A stretch of DNA of 64,000 bases. Origin: Chloroflexota bacterium (GTDB lineage Bacteria; Chloroflexota; Ktedonobacteria; Ktedonobacterales; JADMIN01). Where the stretch lies: positions 1 through 64,000 of the forward strand of contig JAJPKE010000021.1 in the NCBI GenBank assembly GCA_021323855.1, in the 5' to 3' direction. Each line of letters opens with the position of its first letter. Position 1 is the first letter of the stretch. Positions 36,005 through 44,722 of the stretch are shown here, one piece after another. The notes under the pieces were generated by a model. It worked only from the letters and a program-made list of their open reading frames with translations. It had not been told where the DNA came from and searched no databases. The position numbers were made by a program, and so were the translations under genes.

Positions 36005-36199
36005 ACGCAGGACCGCTGGCTCAGCTTCATCTCAGCTATCGCTGGTACACTACTGGTACACTATTGGCAGAGAACTCTTGCGCTGGCGCAATTGGCCGGC
36101 GGGTGAACCTGCGCCGAAGCGCTCTACGAACGACGAAGCCTGCCTCCGCAGGCTAGGAACAGACAATTTTAGCTGGGTGAAATGGCGTTGCGATAAATA

Positions 36200-37738
36200 A
36201 TGAATATGTGGGGAGCGGCAGACATGGGGACGCGATCAGCGCGTGGTGGGCATGGTTGGCGTTCATTTCTAGATAGCGGGCACATCGTGCCAGTTATCGC
36301 GCTTTGCCTGCTGCTCATCACCAGCTATGGATTGTACGCGCGGCAGGTGAACGCGCATGCGGGCGAGGCGAAACATATGGCAAGCGCCGTGTCGCCTGCG
36401 CCGGCCATTGTATATGCGCAGCAACCGTGTACGCCCGTCTATGCGGTGGCGGGTGGTCAGGGCGCGATGCTGGCGGAACTGCTTGGCGGCACGGATGTCA
36501 CCGCGCTCGAACGCATACAGAGCAACGGCGTGACCTGGCAGCATGTACGCTTTTGGAGCGGTATAGACGGCTACATAGACGCAAGCCTGTTGGGACCGCA
36601 TCCACCACAGAACGCTGAAGAGGGCGCGTGCGAGTTTCCTAACGTTCCCGATCCACAATCGGTGTTCCTGCCACAGGCGAACGGCCCGTGGTCGCTGCCC
36701 ACCGGAACGGCGGGCACGCTGTTGGCTCCCGCCTCACTCTATATGAAGCCTGATGCGTCATCGCTACCGCTGGCGGGCATTCCAATCGGCACGCCGGTGC
36801 AGTTGACGGCGTGGGCGGGCGATAGCGCCGGACATCCCTGGTATCAGGCGACGGTGGCTGGGAAAACCGGCTGGCTCTGGAGTGGGACGGTTGCGCTGAA
36901 CGAGCCGAATCCGGTGACGCAGATGGTCAACGGGCATACGATCTGGTCGCCAGTGACCGGCAAAGGCATGTGGTTCACCAACTATCAGGCGCACCATGCC
37001 GACATCAATGCGTTGGTGCATGCGGCGAAGCTGGCGGGCTTTACGCATCTCTACGCTGAGGTCGCCATCACGCAATACGGTTTCTACGGGCAGAACACGC
37101 TGGACCGTCTGCTGCCGGTCGCTCATGCCGCAGGCATTTCGGTAATCGCCTGGGTCTACCCCAATCTCGACAACATCACCGCCGATCTGCGGCTGACGCA
37201 GGCCGTCGCCCAGTATGTCACGAAGTCTGGCGACCACGCCGACGGCATCGCCACCGATATCGAGGAGGTGGACGACACGGCCAGCGTCTACAGTTATGGG
37301 CAACTGGTGCGCGCGCTGGTCGGACCGGGCACGTTGCTGGTGGCCACCGTTTACCATCCCTTTGCGCAGCCATATTACCCCTACGCCGCCATCGCCGCCA
37401 GTTGGAACGTGATTGCGCCGATGGATTACTGGCATGGCCGTCATTATCACCAGTACACCGCAGACGAGGTGCATCAGTTCGTCACCGACTCTATCACGAC
37501 GATTCGCGCGGCAATGGGCGGGCTGACCGCGACGGTTACGCTGCCAGTGGAGGAGCTTGGGCAGACCTACGATATGTATAGCGGCGACGGCACTGGCAAC
37601 CAGGCCGCACCCACCACAGCCGAAGTGACGGCGGATATGCAGACGGCGCGCGCCCTCGGCTGCATCGGCGTCTCATTCTTTGAGTGGCAGACCACCACAC
37701 AGCAGGAGTGGAGCGCCATTACCAGCTTCCAGTGGTGA
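36200..37738 (+). CDS. Secreted SH3-type and glycoside-hydrolase-like protein
   Basis: This 512-residue protein has an N-terminal membrane anchor or signal (HIVPVIALCLLLITSYGLYA, about 28-47). Two SH3b-like segments follow, with WQHVRFWSGIDGYIDASLL and GKTGWLWSG patterns that often bind cell wall. The C-terminal half resembles a TIM-barrel glycosidase: GFTHLYAEVAIT, GISVIAWVYPN, DGIATDIEEVDD (candidate acidic residues) and VIAPMDYW. It probably acts outside the cell on polysaccharide, but the substrate is unknown. The gap before it contains a repeated GGTACACTA and a hairpin. Several in-frame Met codons lie near 36200, so the exact start is uncertain. Confidence 0.65.
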   Translation: MNMWGAADMGTRSARGGHGWRSFLDSGHIVPVIALCLLLITSYGLYARQVNAHAGEAKHMASAVSPAPAIVYAQQPCTPVYAVAGGQGAMLAELLGGTDVTALERIQSNGVTWQHVRFWSGIDGYIDASLLGPHPPQNAEEGACEFPNVPDPQSVFLPQANGPWSLPTGTAGTLLAPASLYMKPDASSLPLAGIPIGTPVQLTAWAGDSAGHPWYQATVAGKTGWLWSGTVALNEPNPVTQMVNGHTIWSPVTGKGMWFTNYQAHHADINALVHAAKLAGFTHLYAEVAITQYGFYGQNTLDRLLPVAHAAGISVIAWVYPNLDNITADLRLTQAVAQYVTKSGDHADGIATDIEEVDDTASVYSYGQLVRALVGPGTLLVATVYHPFAQPYYPYAAIAASWNVIAPMDYWHGRHYHQYTADEVHQFVTDSITTIRAAMGGLTATVTLPVEELGQTYDMYSGDGTGNQAAPTTAEVTADMQTARALGCIGVSFFEWQTTTQQEWSAITSFQW

Positions 37739-37760
37739 CAGCGCCTCAGAAGGATCTCAG

Positions 37761-37788
37761 GTAGAGCGGACATTCCTGTCCGCCCTAC
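37761..37788. repeat. Palindromic repeat, GACAGGAATGTC family
   Basis: A 28-base near-palindrome has GTAG arms and a GGACATTCCTGTCC core. Related copies are at 47169-47185 and 62659-62711. It lies between convergent genes and may help end transcription. Confidence 0.6.
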
Positions 37789-37812
37789 CGCATAATGAGC
37801 TACCAGAACCAA

Positions 37813-38598
37813 CTAATCCACGACTTCACCACAGGTGATGTTGGCGACGGTGCCACTCATTGCGCTGGCGTAGTCTGAGGCCACCAGCGCCGCCATATTC
37901 CCCACTTCGGCGAGCGACGCCATGCGCTTCAACACGGTTTTCTGCGCGATGCGCGCCACGAATGCCTCACGCGACATGCCTTCCAGTTCAGCAAGCTGGC
38001 GCATGAACTCGCTCAGCTTCGGCCCATCCGGCGAACCCGTTGACCGAAGGCAGACGACACGAATGCCGTGCGAGCCAACTTCACCCGCCAGTTGGCGGCA
38101 GAAACCCTCGATGGCTGCGCAGGCGACGCCGAAACTGCCGGAGTTTGGGTTTGCCAGGCGCGCGGGTGTGGCCGTGATCGTAAGAATCACACCGGAGCCT
38201 TTCTTCGCCATATGCCGCGCCACCGCCGTGGCCGTCAAGAACTGCGTTTGCATGGCAGCAGCGAGCGGAGCGGTGAACTCTTCCAGCGGCATCTCGGTGA
38301 ACGGATCGCCCTGGCTATAGGGGATGCCAACGGCGTTGAAGGAGATATCAACGCTCCCCGCCTTCTGGACAACCTCCTCGAGGTGCCGCTCTATCGCCTC
38401 TTTGTCGAACGCATCTACCTGCGCCGTCTCAGCGGCGCCGCCACTGCTGGCGATATCCTGCGCCACCGCATCGAGTGTAGCCAACGTGCGACCGGCGAGG
38501 AATACCCGCGCCCCCTCGCGGGCGAAGGCGCGCGCCACTGCGCCACCAATCTCGCCGCCCGCCCCATAGATCACCGCGTTCTTATTCTTCAGCAACAT
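37813..38598 (-). CDS. Short-chain dehydrogenase/reductase with an atypical active site
   Basis: The 261-residue protein has a Rossmann fold with AVIYGAGGEIGGAVA at the N-terminus (glycine-rich dinucleotide site), AGRTLATLD, and an NAVGIPYS segment where classical SDRs have NNAG. At the usual YxxxK site it reads F156-GVA-C160, so both the catalytic Tyr and Lys are missing, and the preceding Ser is not obvious. It may still bind NAD(P)(H), or use another mechanism. The end GEVVD matches SDR C-termini. It is convergent with the upstream glycosidase-like gene and divergent from the retropepsin-like gene. Substrate unknown. Confidence 0.8.
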   Translation of the reverse strand: MLLKNKNAVIYGAGGEIGGAVARAFAREGARVFLAGRTLATLDAVAQDIASSGGAAETAQVDAFDKEAIERHLEEVVQKAGSVDISFNAVGIPYSQGDPFTEMPLEEFTAPLAAAMQTQFLTATAVARHMAKKGSGVILTITATPARLANPNSGSFGVACAAIEGFCRQLAGEVGSHGIRVVCLRSTGSPDGPKLSEFMRQLAELEGMSREAFVARIAQKTVLKRMASLAEVGNMAALVASDYASAMSGTVANITCGEVVD

Positions 38599-38879
38599 GG
38601 GTACCCTCCGAAATGTATAGGTGTAGGTGTTGTTGCCGCTCCCGACAGGCGACGTCTTTATCGTAACCTGCTCGCACTGGCAAAGCTTCTTCTATCTTGC
38701 GCTTTTGGATTGACGCGATTTAATCGGCTGGTCAGTGACAGTCAGTGACAATCGTCCGGTTTCGGGGGTTGAATGTGAGTGGTACCATAGGGATGTTCCT
38801 GCCCGGCTGGTGTGGGCGCGGCAGAGACAAACACTTTGATACACCTGAGGTTTCAGATAGGGAGGATGAGCATATTTCT

Positions 38880-39416
38880 ATGCGGTGGACGATATCGCGC
38901 GCGGTACGCATGGTTGCGCTGGTGAGCATCTGCATCACCAGCATTGCGCTGCTTTCGGGGTGCGCCATCCAGATTGGGCAGGCGCAGCAAATCAATACGG
39001 GCAACGGCATCACCGTTCATGTGCAGGTGGAGGGCGACCCGGCGGATGGCGTCACCGTGTTTGCCTCGCTGATGATTCATGGCCAGGGTCCGTTTGTTTT
39101 TGTGGTGGACACTGGTGCCGCGACGACATTGCTCAACACACCGGTGGCGCAGGGACTCGGCCTGGAGGTTGCCGGCGCTCCACAACCAGTCTCCGGCGTA
39201 GGCGGCGCGGAGACCGGCACGCCGGTGAATATCAACCGGTGGAACCTCGGTAAGATACACCTGCCGGATAAGACGATCATGAGCGCAGATTTTACTGAGT
39301 CACATCTCGGCGGCGATGCAGTCGGCCTGCTCGGCTCCGATGTCTGGGACCAATTCGGGGCAGTCACCATTGACTACACGAATCAGACGCTCACTGTCTA
39401 TAAACAAATCGCGTGA
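38880..39416 (+). CDS. Retropepsin-like aspartic protease lipoprotein
   Basis: A 178-residue protein begins with a signal sequence (MVALVSICITSIALLSGC) whose LSGC lipobox predicts lipidation and anchoring outside the membrane. FVVDTGAATTLL carries the catalytic Asp-Thr-Gly of retropepsin-like proteases; GLLGSDVWDQFGAVTIDY is the matching C-terminal flap and hydrophobic core. Such enzymes act as homodimers. Upstream open frame to 38745 lacks a good site, so I take ATG 38880. Target proteins are unknown. Confidence 0.75.
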   Translation: MRWTISRAVRMVALVSICITSIALLSGCAIQIGQAQQINTGNGITVHVQVEGDPADGVTVFASLMIHGQGPFVFVVDTGAATTLLNTPVAQGLGLEVAGAPQPVSGVGGAETGTPVNINRWNLGKIHLPDKTIMSADFTESHLGGDAVGLLGSDVWDQFGAVTIDYTNQTLTVYKQIA

Positions 39417-39418
39417 GT

Positions 39419-39460
39419 CCCCCCACCCCCAGCCGCTCCCCCGTGCGCGGGAGAGGGGAG
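39419..39460. repeat. REP-like GC-rich palindrome
   Basis: This 42-base element is a near-identical inverted copy of the one at 44678-44719, sharing the cccccacccccagcc and ctcccccgtgcgcgggagag segments. It follows the retropepsin-like stop directly. Confidence 0.6.
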
Positions 39461-39670
39461 AGACTTCAGCAGGGCAGCGCCATCTTCCTGTATAATGAGG
39501 GCGATTTCGCACGACGACAACGTGTAGCGATGCGCTGCCAGATGATAAGGAGCGCATCGAGGTCGCCGGTGAGCGCACAAGGGCGTGCCAGAACTGGAAA
39601 CGCGGGCGTGTGTGGTGTTCGCGCGCCTGTGGGGCTTCTTGAAAAATAGGGAACACCCAGGAGGACAATC

Positions 39671-42448
39671 GTGGCACAAACAACTGACCAAACCCTGGAA
39701 GACGCCGTGGCAAAGTCACCGCGTAAGTGGGTCTATCTCTTCGCTGAGGGCAACGCCTCCATGCGCGAGCTGCTCGGCGGCAAGGGCGCGGGCGTCGCCG
39801 AGATGACCAATGCCGGGCTGCCGGTGCCACCAGGCTTCACCATTACCACCGAAGCCTGCAATGAGTATTACCACGCGGGCAAGCAATTCCCCGCAGGCAT
39901 GTGGGATCAGGCGCTGGCTGCGCTGCACACCGTTGAGGAGCAGACTGGCAAGCATTTCGGTGATCCGGAGAATCCACTGCTCGTCTCGGTGCGCTCCGGC
40001 GCCAAGTTCTCGATGCCGGGCATGATGGACACCGTACTCAACCTCGGCCTGAACGACGAGACCGTCAAGGGCATCATCGCGCTCAGCGGCGACGAACGTT
40101 TCGCCTATGACGCCTATCGCCGCTTCGTGCAGATGTTCTCAAAGATCGTGCTGGACTCCAAGCCAGATGCCTTCGAGGCGAAGATCGAGGAGTACAAAGA
40201 AAAGACCGGCGCAGCCACCGACGCCGATATCCCCGCCGATGCCCTCAAACAGATGGTGGAAGACTTCAAGCAGATTGCACGCGACGCCTCCGGCAAACCC
40301 TTCCCCGAAGACCCCTACGAACAGTTGCGCCTGGCCATCGAAGCGGTCTTCGCTTCCTGGAACAACAAGCGCGCGATTGATTACCGCAACTTCAACAAGA
40401 TTCCGCATGACCTGGGCACCGCCGTCAACGTGCAAACGATGGTCTTCGGCAACATGGGCAACGACAGCGCCACCGGCGTCGCCTTCACGCGCAATCCCTC
40501 CACCGGCGAAAAGAAGCTCTACGGCGACTACCTTGTCAATGCGCAGGGCGAAGATGTCGTGGCTGGCATCCGCAACACCTCCGCGATTGACAAGCTGGGC
40601 GATGAGATGCCCGGCGTGGCGGAGCAGTTCCAGGAGATTGCGCAGCGGCTGGAACAGCATTACCGCGACGTGCAGGATTTGGAGTTTACCATCGAACGCG
40701 GGCGCCTCTACATGCTTCAGACACGCTCCGCGAAGCGCACCGCCGCCGCCGCCGTCAAGATCGCCGTGGATATGGTCAACGAAGGCGTCATCACCAAAGA
40801 AGAAGCGATCCAGCGCGTTGAGCCGGGGCAGGTGGTGCAACTGCTGCTGCCACGCTTCGATGACAAGGATATCGCCCGCGCCCGCAGCGAAGGCAACGAG
40901 CTGGCGAAGGGCGTCAACGCCTCGCCTGGGGCCGCCGTCGGTAAGGCAATCTTCGATGCTGACCGCGCCGAGGCCGCCGGCAAAGCAGGCGAACGCATCA
41001 TCCTGGTGCGCCAGGAGACCAGCCCAGACGACGTGCATGGCATGCTCGCGGCGAAGGGCATCCTCACCAGCCGTGGCGGCACGGGCAGCCACGCGGCGGT
41101 GGTGGCGCGCGGCCTGGGTCTGCCGGCGGTGGTCGGCTGCGAGGCGATTCGCGTGGACTATGAGCAGCGGCTCTTCGAGGTGCGCGGTAGCGGCGTGGTT
41201 GTGCATGAGGGCGACGAAATCTCGATTGACGGCACGACCGGCACCGTCTATATGGGCGCGATTCGCACGGTCGAGACGAACTTCGAGGATGAACGCGACC
41301 TGCGCACGCTGCTGGATTGGGCCGACGAGGCGCGCAAGCTGGGCGTCTGGGCGAACGCCGATTATCCACGCGACGCCGAACGCGCCATCACTTTCGGCGC
41401 GGAGGGCATCGGTCTCTGCCGCACCGAGCATATGTTCATGGAGCAGGAGCGCCTGCCCATCGTGCAGCAGATGATTCTCGCGCCGGACGTGGAAGAGCGA
41501 CAACAGGAGCTCGATAAGCTGCTGCCGTTCCAGCGGTCGGACTTCGAGGGCATCTTCCGCGCGATGCGCAACCCCAAGACCGGCGAGGGCTATCCGGTGG
41601 TCATCCGTCTGATTGATCCACCGCTGCATGAGTTCCTGCCCAGCTATGAAGAGTTGCTGGTGGAGGTAACGAAGCTGGAGGATGCGGGCGGTCCGGCGGA
41701 TGAACTGGCGGAGAAGCAGAAGCTGCTGCGGGCGGTGGCGGCGATGCGCGAGGCCAACCCGATGCTCGGCCTGCGCGGCTGCCGGTTGGGGCTGCTCTTC
41801 CCGGAGATCAACGTCATGCAGACGCGGGCGATCCTGGAGGCGGCGGCGAATGTAGCGAAGGATGGCATCAAGCTCCAGCCGAAGATCATGATTCCGCTGG
41901 TGGGGCATGTCAACGAGCTACGCGAGGTGCGACGCCAGCTCGAAGCGGTAGCCAAAGAGATTACGTCAGAACTTGGTGGGCAGGTGCAGTATAAGTTCGG
42001 CACGATGATCGAACTGCCACGCGCCGCGCTGACCGCTGGGCAGATAGCTGAAGTGGCGGACTTCTTCAGCTTCGGCACCAACGACCTGACGCAGACGACC
42101 TTTGGCATGAGTCGCGACGACGCTGAGGGCAAGTTCCTGCTGAAATATGTCGAGGGTCTCGATGAGCCGGGACTGGATCAGCCAGTGAAGATTCTCAAGA
42201 CCAACCCGTTTCAGACGCTGGACCGCGACGGCGTGGGCCGGCTGGTGCGCATCGCCGTGGAGGAGGGCCGCAAGTCCAATCCCAAGCTGGAGGTGGGCAT
42301 CTGCGGCGAGCATGGCGGCGACCCCGACAGCATCGCTTTCTGCAACGAGGTTGGCCTGGATTACGTCAGTTGTTCGCCGTTCCGCGTGCCGGTGGCGCGG
42401 CTGGCGGCGGCGCAGGCGGCTCTCGCCAAGACAGAGCGGGATAAGTAA
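39671..42448 (+). CDS. ppdK: Pyruvate phosphate dikinase
   Basis: The 925-residue enzyme interconverts pyruvate, ATP and phosphate with PEP, AMP and pyrophosphate. It has the ATP-grasp domain (GGKGAGVAEMTNAGLPVPPGF), the swivelling domain with phospho-carrier His474 in GGTGSHAAVVARG, and the PEP-binding barrel (GICGEHGGDP with Cys acid and SCSPFRVPVARLAAAQ). The length is near the usual 870-900. GTG 39671 follows AGGAGG by six bases. TATAAT at 39491-39496 could be the -10 box, giving a leader of about 170 bases. The gene is alone and ends in a palindrome and a convergent terminator. Confidence 0.95.
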   Translation: MAQTTDQTLEDAVAKSPRKWVYLFAEGNASMRELLGGKGAGVAEMTNAGLPVPPGFTITTEACNEYYHAGKQFPAGMWDQALAALHTVEEQTGKHFGDPENPLLVSVRSGAKFSMPGMMDTVLNLGLNDETVKGIIALSGDERFAYDAYRRFVQMFSKIVLDSKPDAFEAKIEEYKEKTGAATDADIPADALKQMVEDFKQIARDASGKPFPEDPYEQLRLAIEAVFASWNNKRAIDYRNFNKIPHDLGTAVNVQTMVFGNMGNDSATGVAFTRNPSTGEKKLYGDYLVNAQGEDVVAGIRNTSAIDKLGDEMPGVAEQFQEIAQRLEQHYRDVQDLEFTIERGRLYMLQTRSAKRTAAAAVKIAVDMVNEGVITKEEAIQRVEPGQVVQLLLPRFDDKDIARARSEGNELAKGVNASPGAAVGKAIFDADRAEAAGKAGERIILVRQETSPDDVHGMLAAKGILTSRGGTGSHAAVVARGLGLPAVVGCEAIRVDYEQRLFEVRGSGVVVHEGDEISIDGTTGTVYMGAIRTVETNFEDERDLRTLLDWADEARKLGVWANADYPRDAERAITFGAEGIGLCRTEHMFMEQERLPIVQQMILAPDVEERQQELDKLLPFQRSDFEGIFRAMRNPKTGEGYPVVIRLIDPPLHEFLPSYEELLVEVTKLEDAGGPADELAEKQKLLRAVAAMREANPMLGLRGCRLGLLFPEINVMQTRAILEAAANVAKDGIKLQPKIMIPLVGHVNELREVRRQLEAVAKEITSELGGQVQYKFGTMIELPRAALTAGQIAEVADFFSFGTNDLTQTTFGMSRDDAEGKFLLKYVEGLDEPGLDQPVKILKTNPFQTLDRDGVGRLVRIAVEEGRKSNPKLEVGICGEHGGDPDSIAFCNEVGLDYVSCSPFRVPVARLAAAQAALAKTERDK

Positions 42449-42496
42449 TCCACACCCCCGACCCCTCTCCCTGCGGAGAGCATAAGGGGACTAATG

Positions 42497-42531
42497 GCCA
42501 GCCCTGCTTCCATTATAGATGCAGGGCTGGC
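42497..42531. terminator. Bidirectional hairpin between ppdK and dinD-like gene
   Basis: GCCAGCCCTGC (42497-42507) and GCAGGGCTGGC (42521-42531) form a perfect 11-bp stem around a 13-base loop, between two convergent stops. A weak T-rich stretch follows on the plus strand. It is placed to end both transcripts. Confidence 0.7.
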
Positions 42532-42536
42532 TTGCA

Positions 42537-43400
42537 TTATTCGTCGTTCTCGTCTATCTCAATTAATGGCGGTTGTAGTTCTTTCTGGCGCTCCTGCCGC
42601 AATTGCTTGTAGTTGATCGGACTGACCACCGGCTCGCCAGTCACTTTCTCTACCAAGAGACGCGCTTCGCCAGCGACTTTTCCGGCTTCGTGGCAATCCA
42701 CCTGCAAGGCATTGAACCCTTGCGTATCATGCTTCTGGTGGAGAGTGACGGCAGTGGCTTCGGCAAGTCCAGTAATGGCGAGTTCCATCACTGTTTCAGA
42801 GTCGCGCAGATTGTCTTTCGGTTTGAGTCCCTTCAAGTCTTTGTGCTCTCTGGTCGTCACACCCAGGCTTTCGACGCTCAGCGTGTCGGTGAGTGCTGCA
42901 ACCTGCCCATCTTCCGTCGCGCCGCGTGCCAGCCACTCGGCGGTGACGGCGTTGCGATGGACGATGGACTGCATGCGCTGCTTGATCCAGGATTCGCTGT
43001 AGCCCTTCTTGCGGTAGAGCTTAATAAGGCGCTCCTCCGCCAGCGACGGCTCAGCCTCTTCCTGCAAGCGTTCTACGCCGACCTGCGCCAGCCAGCGCTT
43101 GAACGGCTCGGCTTTTGGTGAAGGGATGGATTGGATGATGCGCAGCAATGTCTGGGTGTCGGCGGCATCGGTCGTGCGCATCTTGCCATCAGCCGCCTTC
43201 ATTTTCAACTGTTGACATTTTGTCAACGTTTCGCTAGCACCTTCGATGCTAGCCAGACGCTCCTTCAATTTCCCCCAATAGAAACGGGGATTAGCACTGC
43301 CTGTCAGCACACCAACAACATCCACGACACTGAACCACCATTGCCCATCCAGATAGGTCTTGCGCACACGCTCTTGATAGATCGCCAACTCGTCTGCCAT
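42537..43400 (-). CDS. DinD/BRO-family protein
   Basis: The 287-residue protein has an N-terminal BRO-N-like domain (VRKTYLDGQWWFSVVDVVGVL) and a C-terminal region (EHKDLKGLKPKDNLRDSETVMELAITGLAEA, then KVAGEARLLVEKVTGEPVV) shared with DNA-damage-inducible protein D and phage antirepressors. Relatives act in the SOS response or as transposon/phage-associated regulators. I found no GAAC-N4-GTTC box upstream, so SOS control is not shown. AGAGGAG lies upstream of the ATG at 43400. It may be a domesticated mobile-element gene. Confidence 0.7.
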   Translation of the reverse strand: MADELAIYQERVRKTYLDGQWWFSVVDVVGVLTGSANPRFYWGKLKERLASIEGASETLTKCQQLKMKAADGKMRTTDAADTQTLLRIIQSIPSPKAEPFKRWLAQVGVERLQEEAEPSLAEERLIKLYRKKGYSESWIKQRMQSIVHRNAVTAEWLARGATEDGQVAALTDTLSVESLGVTTREHKDLKGLKPKDNLRDSETVMELAITGLAEATAVTLHQKHDTQGFNALQVDCHEAGKVAGEARLLVEKVTGEPVVSPINYKQLRQERQKELQPPLIEIDENDE

Positions 43401-43703
43401 CGCTAGTGTCTCCTCTTTGCTGACGTTGAGGTCAATGCAAGAACATCAGCCTACAAGCCCGTCTTTCGTTGTCGCATCGCCCGTCAGGTGCTTTCTGCCT
43501 ATTTCACATGCCGGTTATTGCCATGTAGCGAGTGCATACCGTACCATAGAAGGGCATCGTGAAATTAAAGCATTGGCTGCTTAGGAGCGATTGCAATGGG
43601 CCTTCCGATGTCAATTACGCCGGAAGGCCATCCTCATTCCAATTTTCGTGCAGGGACCGTTTGCCTCTGCTGTGAACAAGTGTACCAGACGCCGCTTGTA
43701 TTG
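43401..43703. other. Intergenic region, nothing recognised
   Basis: This 303-base stretch upstream of the DinD-like gene and downstream of the radical SAM gene stop has no clear ORF with a ribosome binding site. I see only a few short inverted repeats. Confidence 0.4.
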
Positions 43704-44573
43704 TCAATCGTATGTTCGCGGTGGGATGCCACAGAAACCGGCGTTGCTCCAACCAACAGTAATATCCAGCGAAGACGCATGGGCAGCGAGATAGTCGTAG
43801 AGGCGGTGCGCGGGTGAGGTCTCATTCCAACGCGGCTCGGCTACAGCGAAAGTCGTGCGCGCGGTGCGTTCGCCGTGGGAGCCGTCGCCATCCATCGGCG
43901 TGTCAACAATGAGGCGACGCGCGCCGCTCTGCAAGAGCCGCTCACCGAAGCGTTCGACGCTGCTGAAGGGCAGGCATGGGCTGACGGTGATCTGCGTGAG
44001 AACGCCTGCCTCGCGTGCCGCCCGCACCAGCGACCAGCGCCTTTGCAGCAGCGGTCCACCTTTGAGGCTGGTGAGGTAGCCCTGATCGTCGGTTTCTATC
44101 GTGACGGAGAGCCAGGCGTAGGGGATGCGCTGCATAAGCGGCAGATCGCGTTCAGCCAGCGGTGAGCGCGTCTGAATCACCAGCAGATCGAGATCGGGGT
44201 AGCGCGCGAAAACTTCGAGGCAGTGGCGCGTCATCTGATACGTGCGTTCGGGCGGCTGATAGGGGTCGGTCGTGCTGCTCATGAAGATACGCAGGCTACG
44301 GCGCGTTTCGGGTTTCATCGCGGCAAGCGCCTTCTCCAGGAGCGCGGCGGCGTTGCTTTTGACGCCGACCGCCGTACCCCAGGCCAGCATGGGATTGCGC
44401 ATGGTCCAGTTGGGCAGAAATTGCGCATAGCAATACATGCCGCAGGTCGTCTGGCCGAAGGCGCAGCCGGTATAGGCGGAGAGCGCATGCGTAAACGGAA
44501 ACGGACCGCCAGCCAGAAAGCCTTTGCGTTGCGGCGTCAGCACATGCTTGACCTCGACTGCGGTGATGTCCAT
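43704..44573 (-). CDS. SPL-family radical SAM enzyme with unusual cysteine spacing
   Basis: The 289-residue protein resembles the spore-photoproduct-lyase-like radical SAM group: FTHALSAYTGC...YCYAQF near residues 28-51, IFMSSTTDPYQPPERTYQMTR, LLVIQTRSPLAERD, and SVTIETDD. The iron-sulfur cysteines are C37, C44 and C48, a CX6CX3C pattern, where most radical SAM enzymes use CX3CX2C. A three-residue insertion plus one more explains it. Function may be DNA repair or another radical reaction. The start at 44573 is followed by AEVKHVLTPQ, close to family starts. Confidence 0.75.
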   Translation of the reverse strand: MDITAVEVKHVLTPQRKGFLAGGPFPFTHALSAYTGCAFGQTTCGMYCYAQFLPNWTMRNPMLAWGTAVGVKSNAAALLEKALAAMKPETRRSLRIFMSSTTDPYQPPERTYQMTRHCLEVFARYPDLDLLVIQTRSPLAERDLPLMQRIPYAWLSVTIETDDQGYLTSLKGGPLLQRRWSLVRAAREAGVLTQITVSPCLPFSSVERFGERLLQSGARRLIVDTPMDGDGSHGERTARTTFAVAEPRWNETSPAHRLYDYLAAHASSLDITVGWSNAGFCGIPPRTYD

Positions 44574-44677
44574 GTAGATTCTCCTGAGCTAGCCAGCGGT
44601 TAAAACCACGACTGGATGGCTTTCAGCCGCGAAACCCGCCTGCGCGGGTTCGAGATAGGCAGATACGCGCTTCTGCG

Positions 44678-44719
44678 CACCCCTCTCCCGCGCACGGGGG
44701 AGGGGCTGGGGGTGGGGGC
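44678..44719. repeat. REP-like palindrome, inverted copy
   Basis: This is the inverted partner of the element at 39419-39460. It ends just before the mutS2 stop at 44723 and may act in transcript ending or as a REP-type site. A second cluster of short palindromes (44590-44660) lies next to it. Confidence 0.6.
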
Positions 44720-44722
44720 TGC

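Noticed and set aside
39471..39670. Riboswitch ahead of ppdK
   Set aside because: The leader shows a possible -10 box but no recognised riboswitch core or terminator hairpin.
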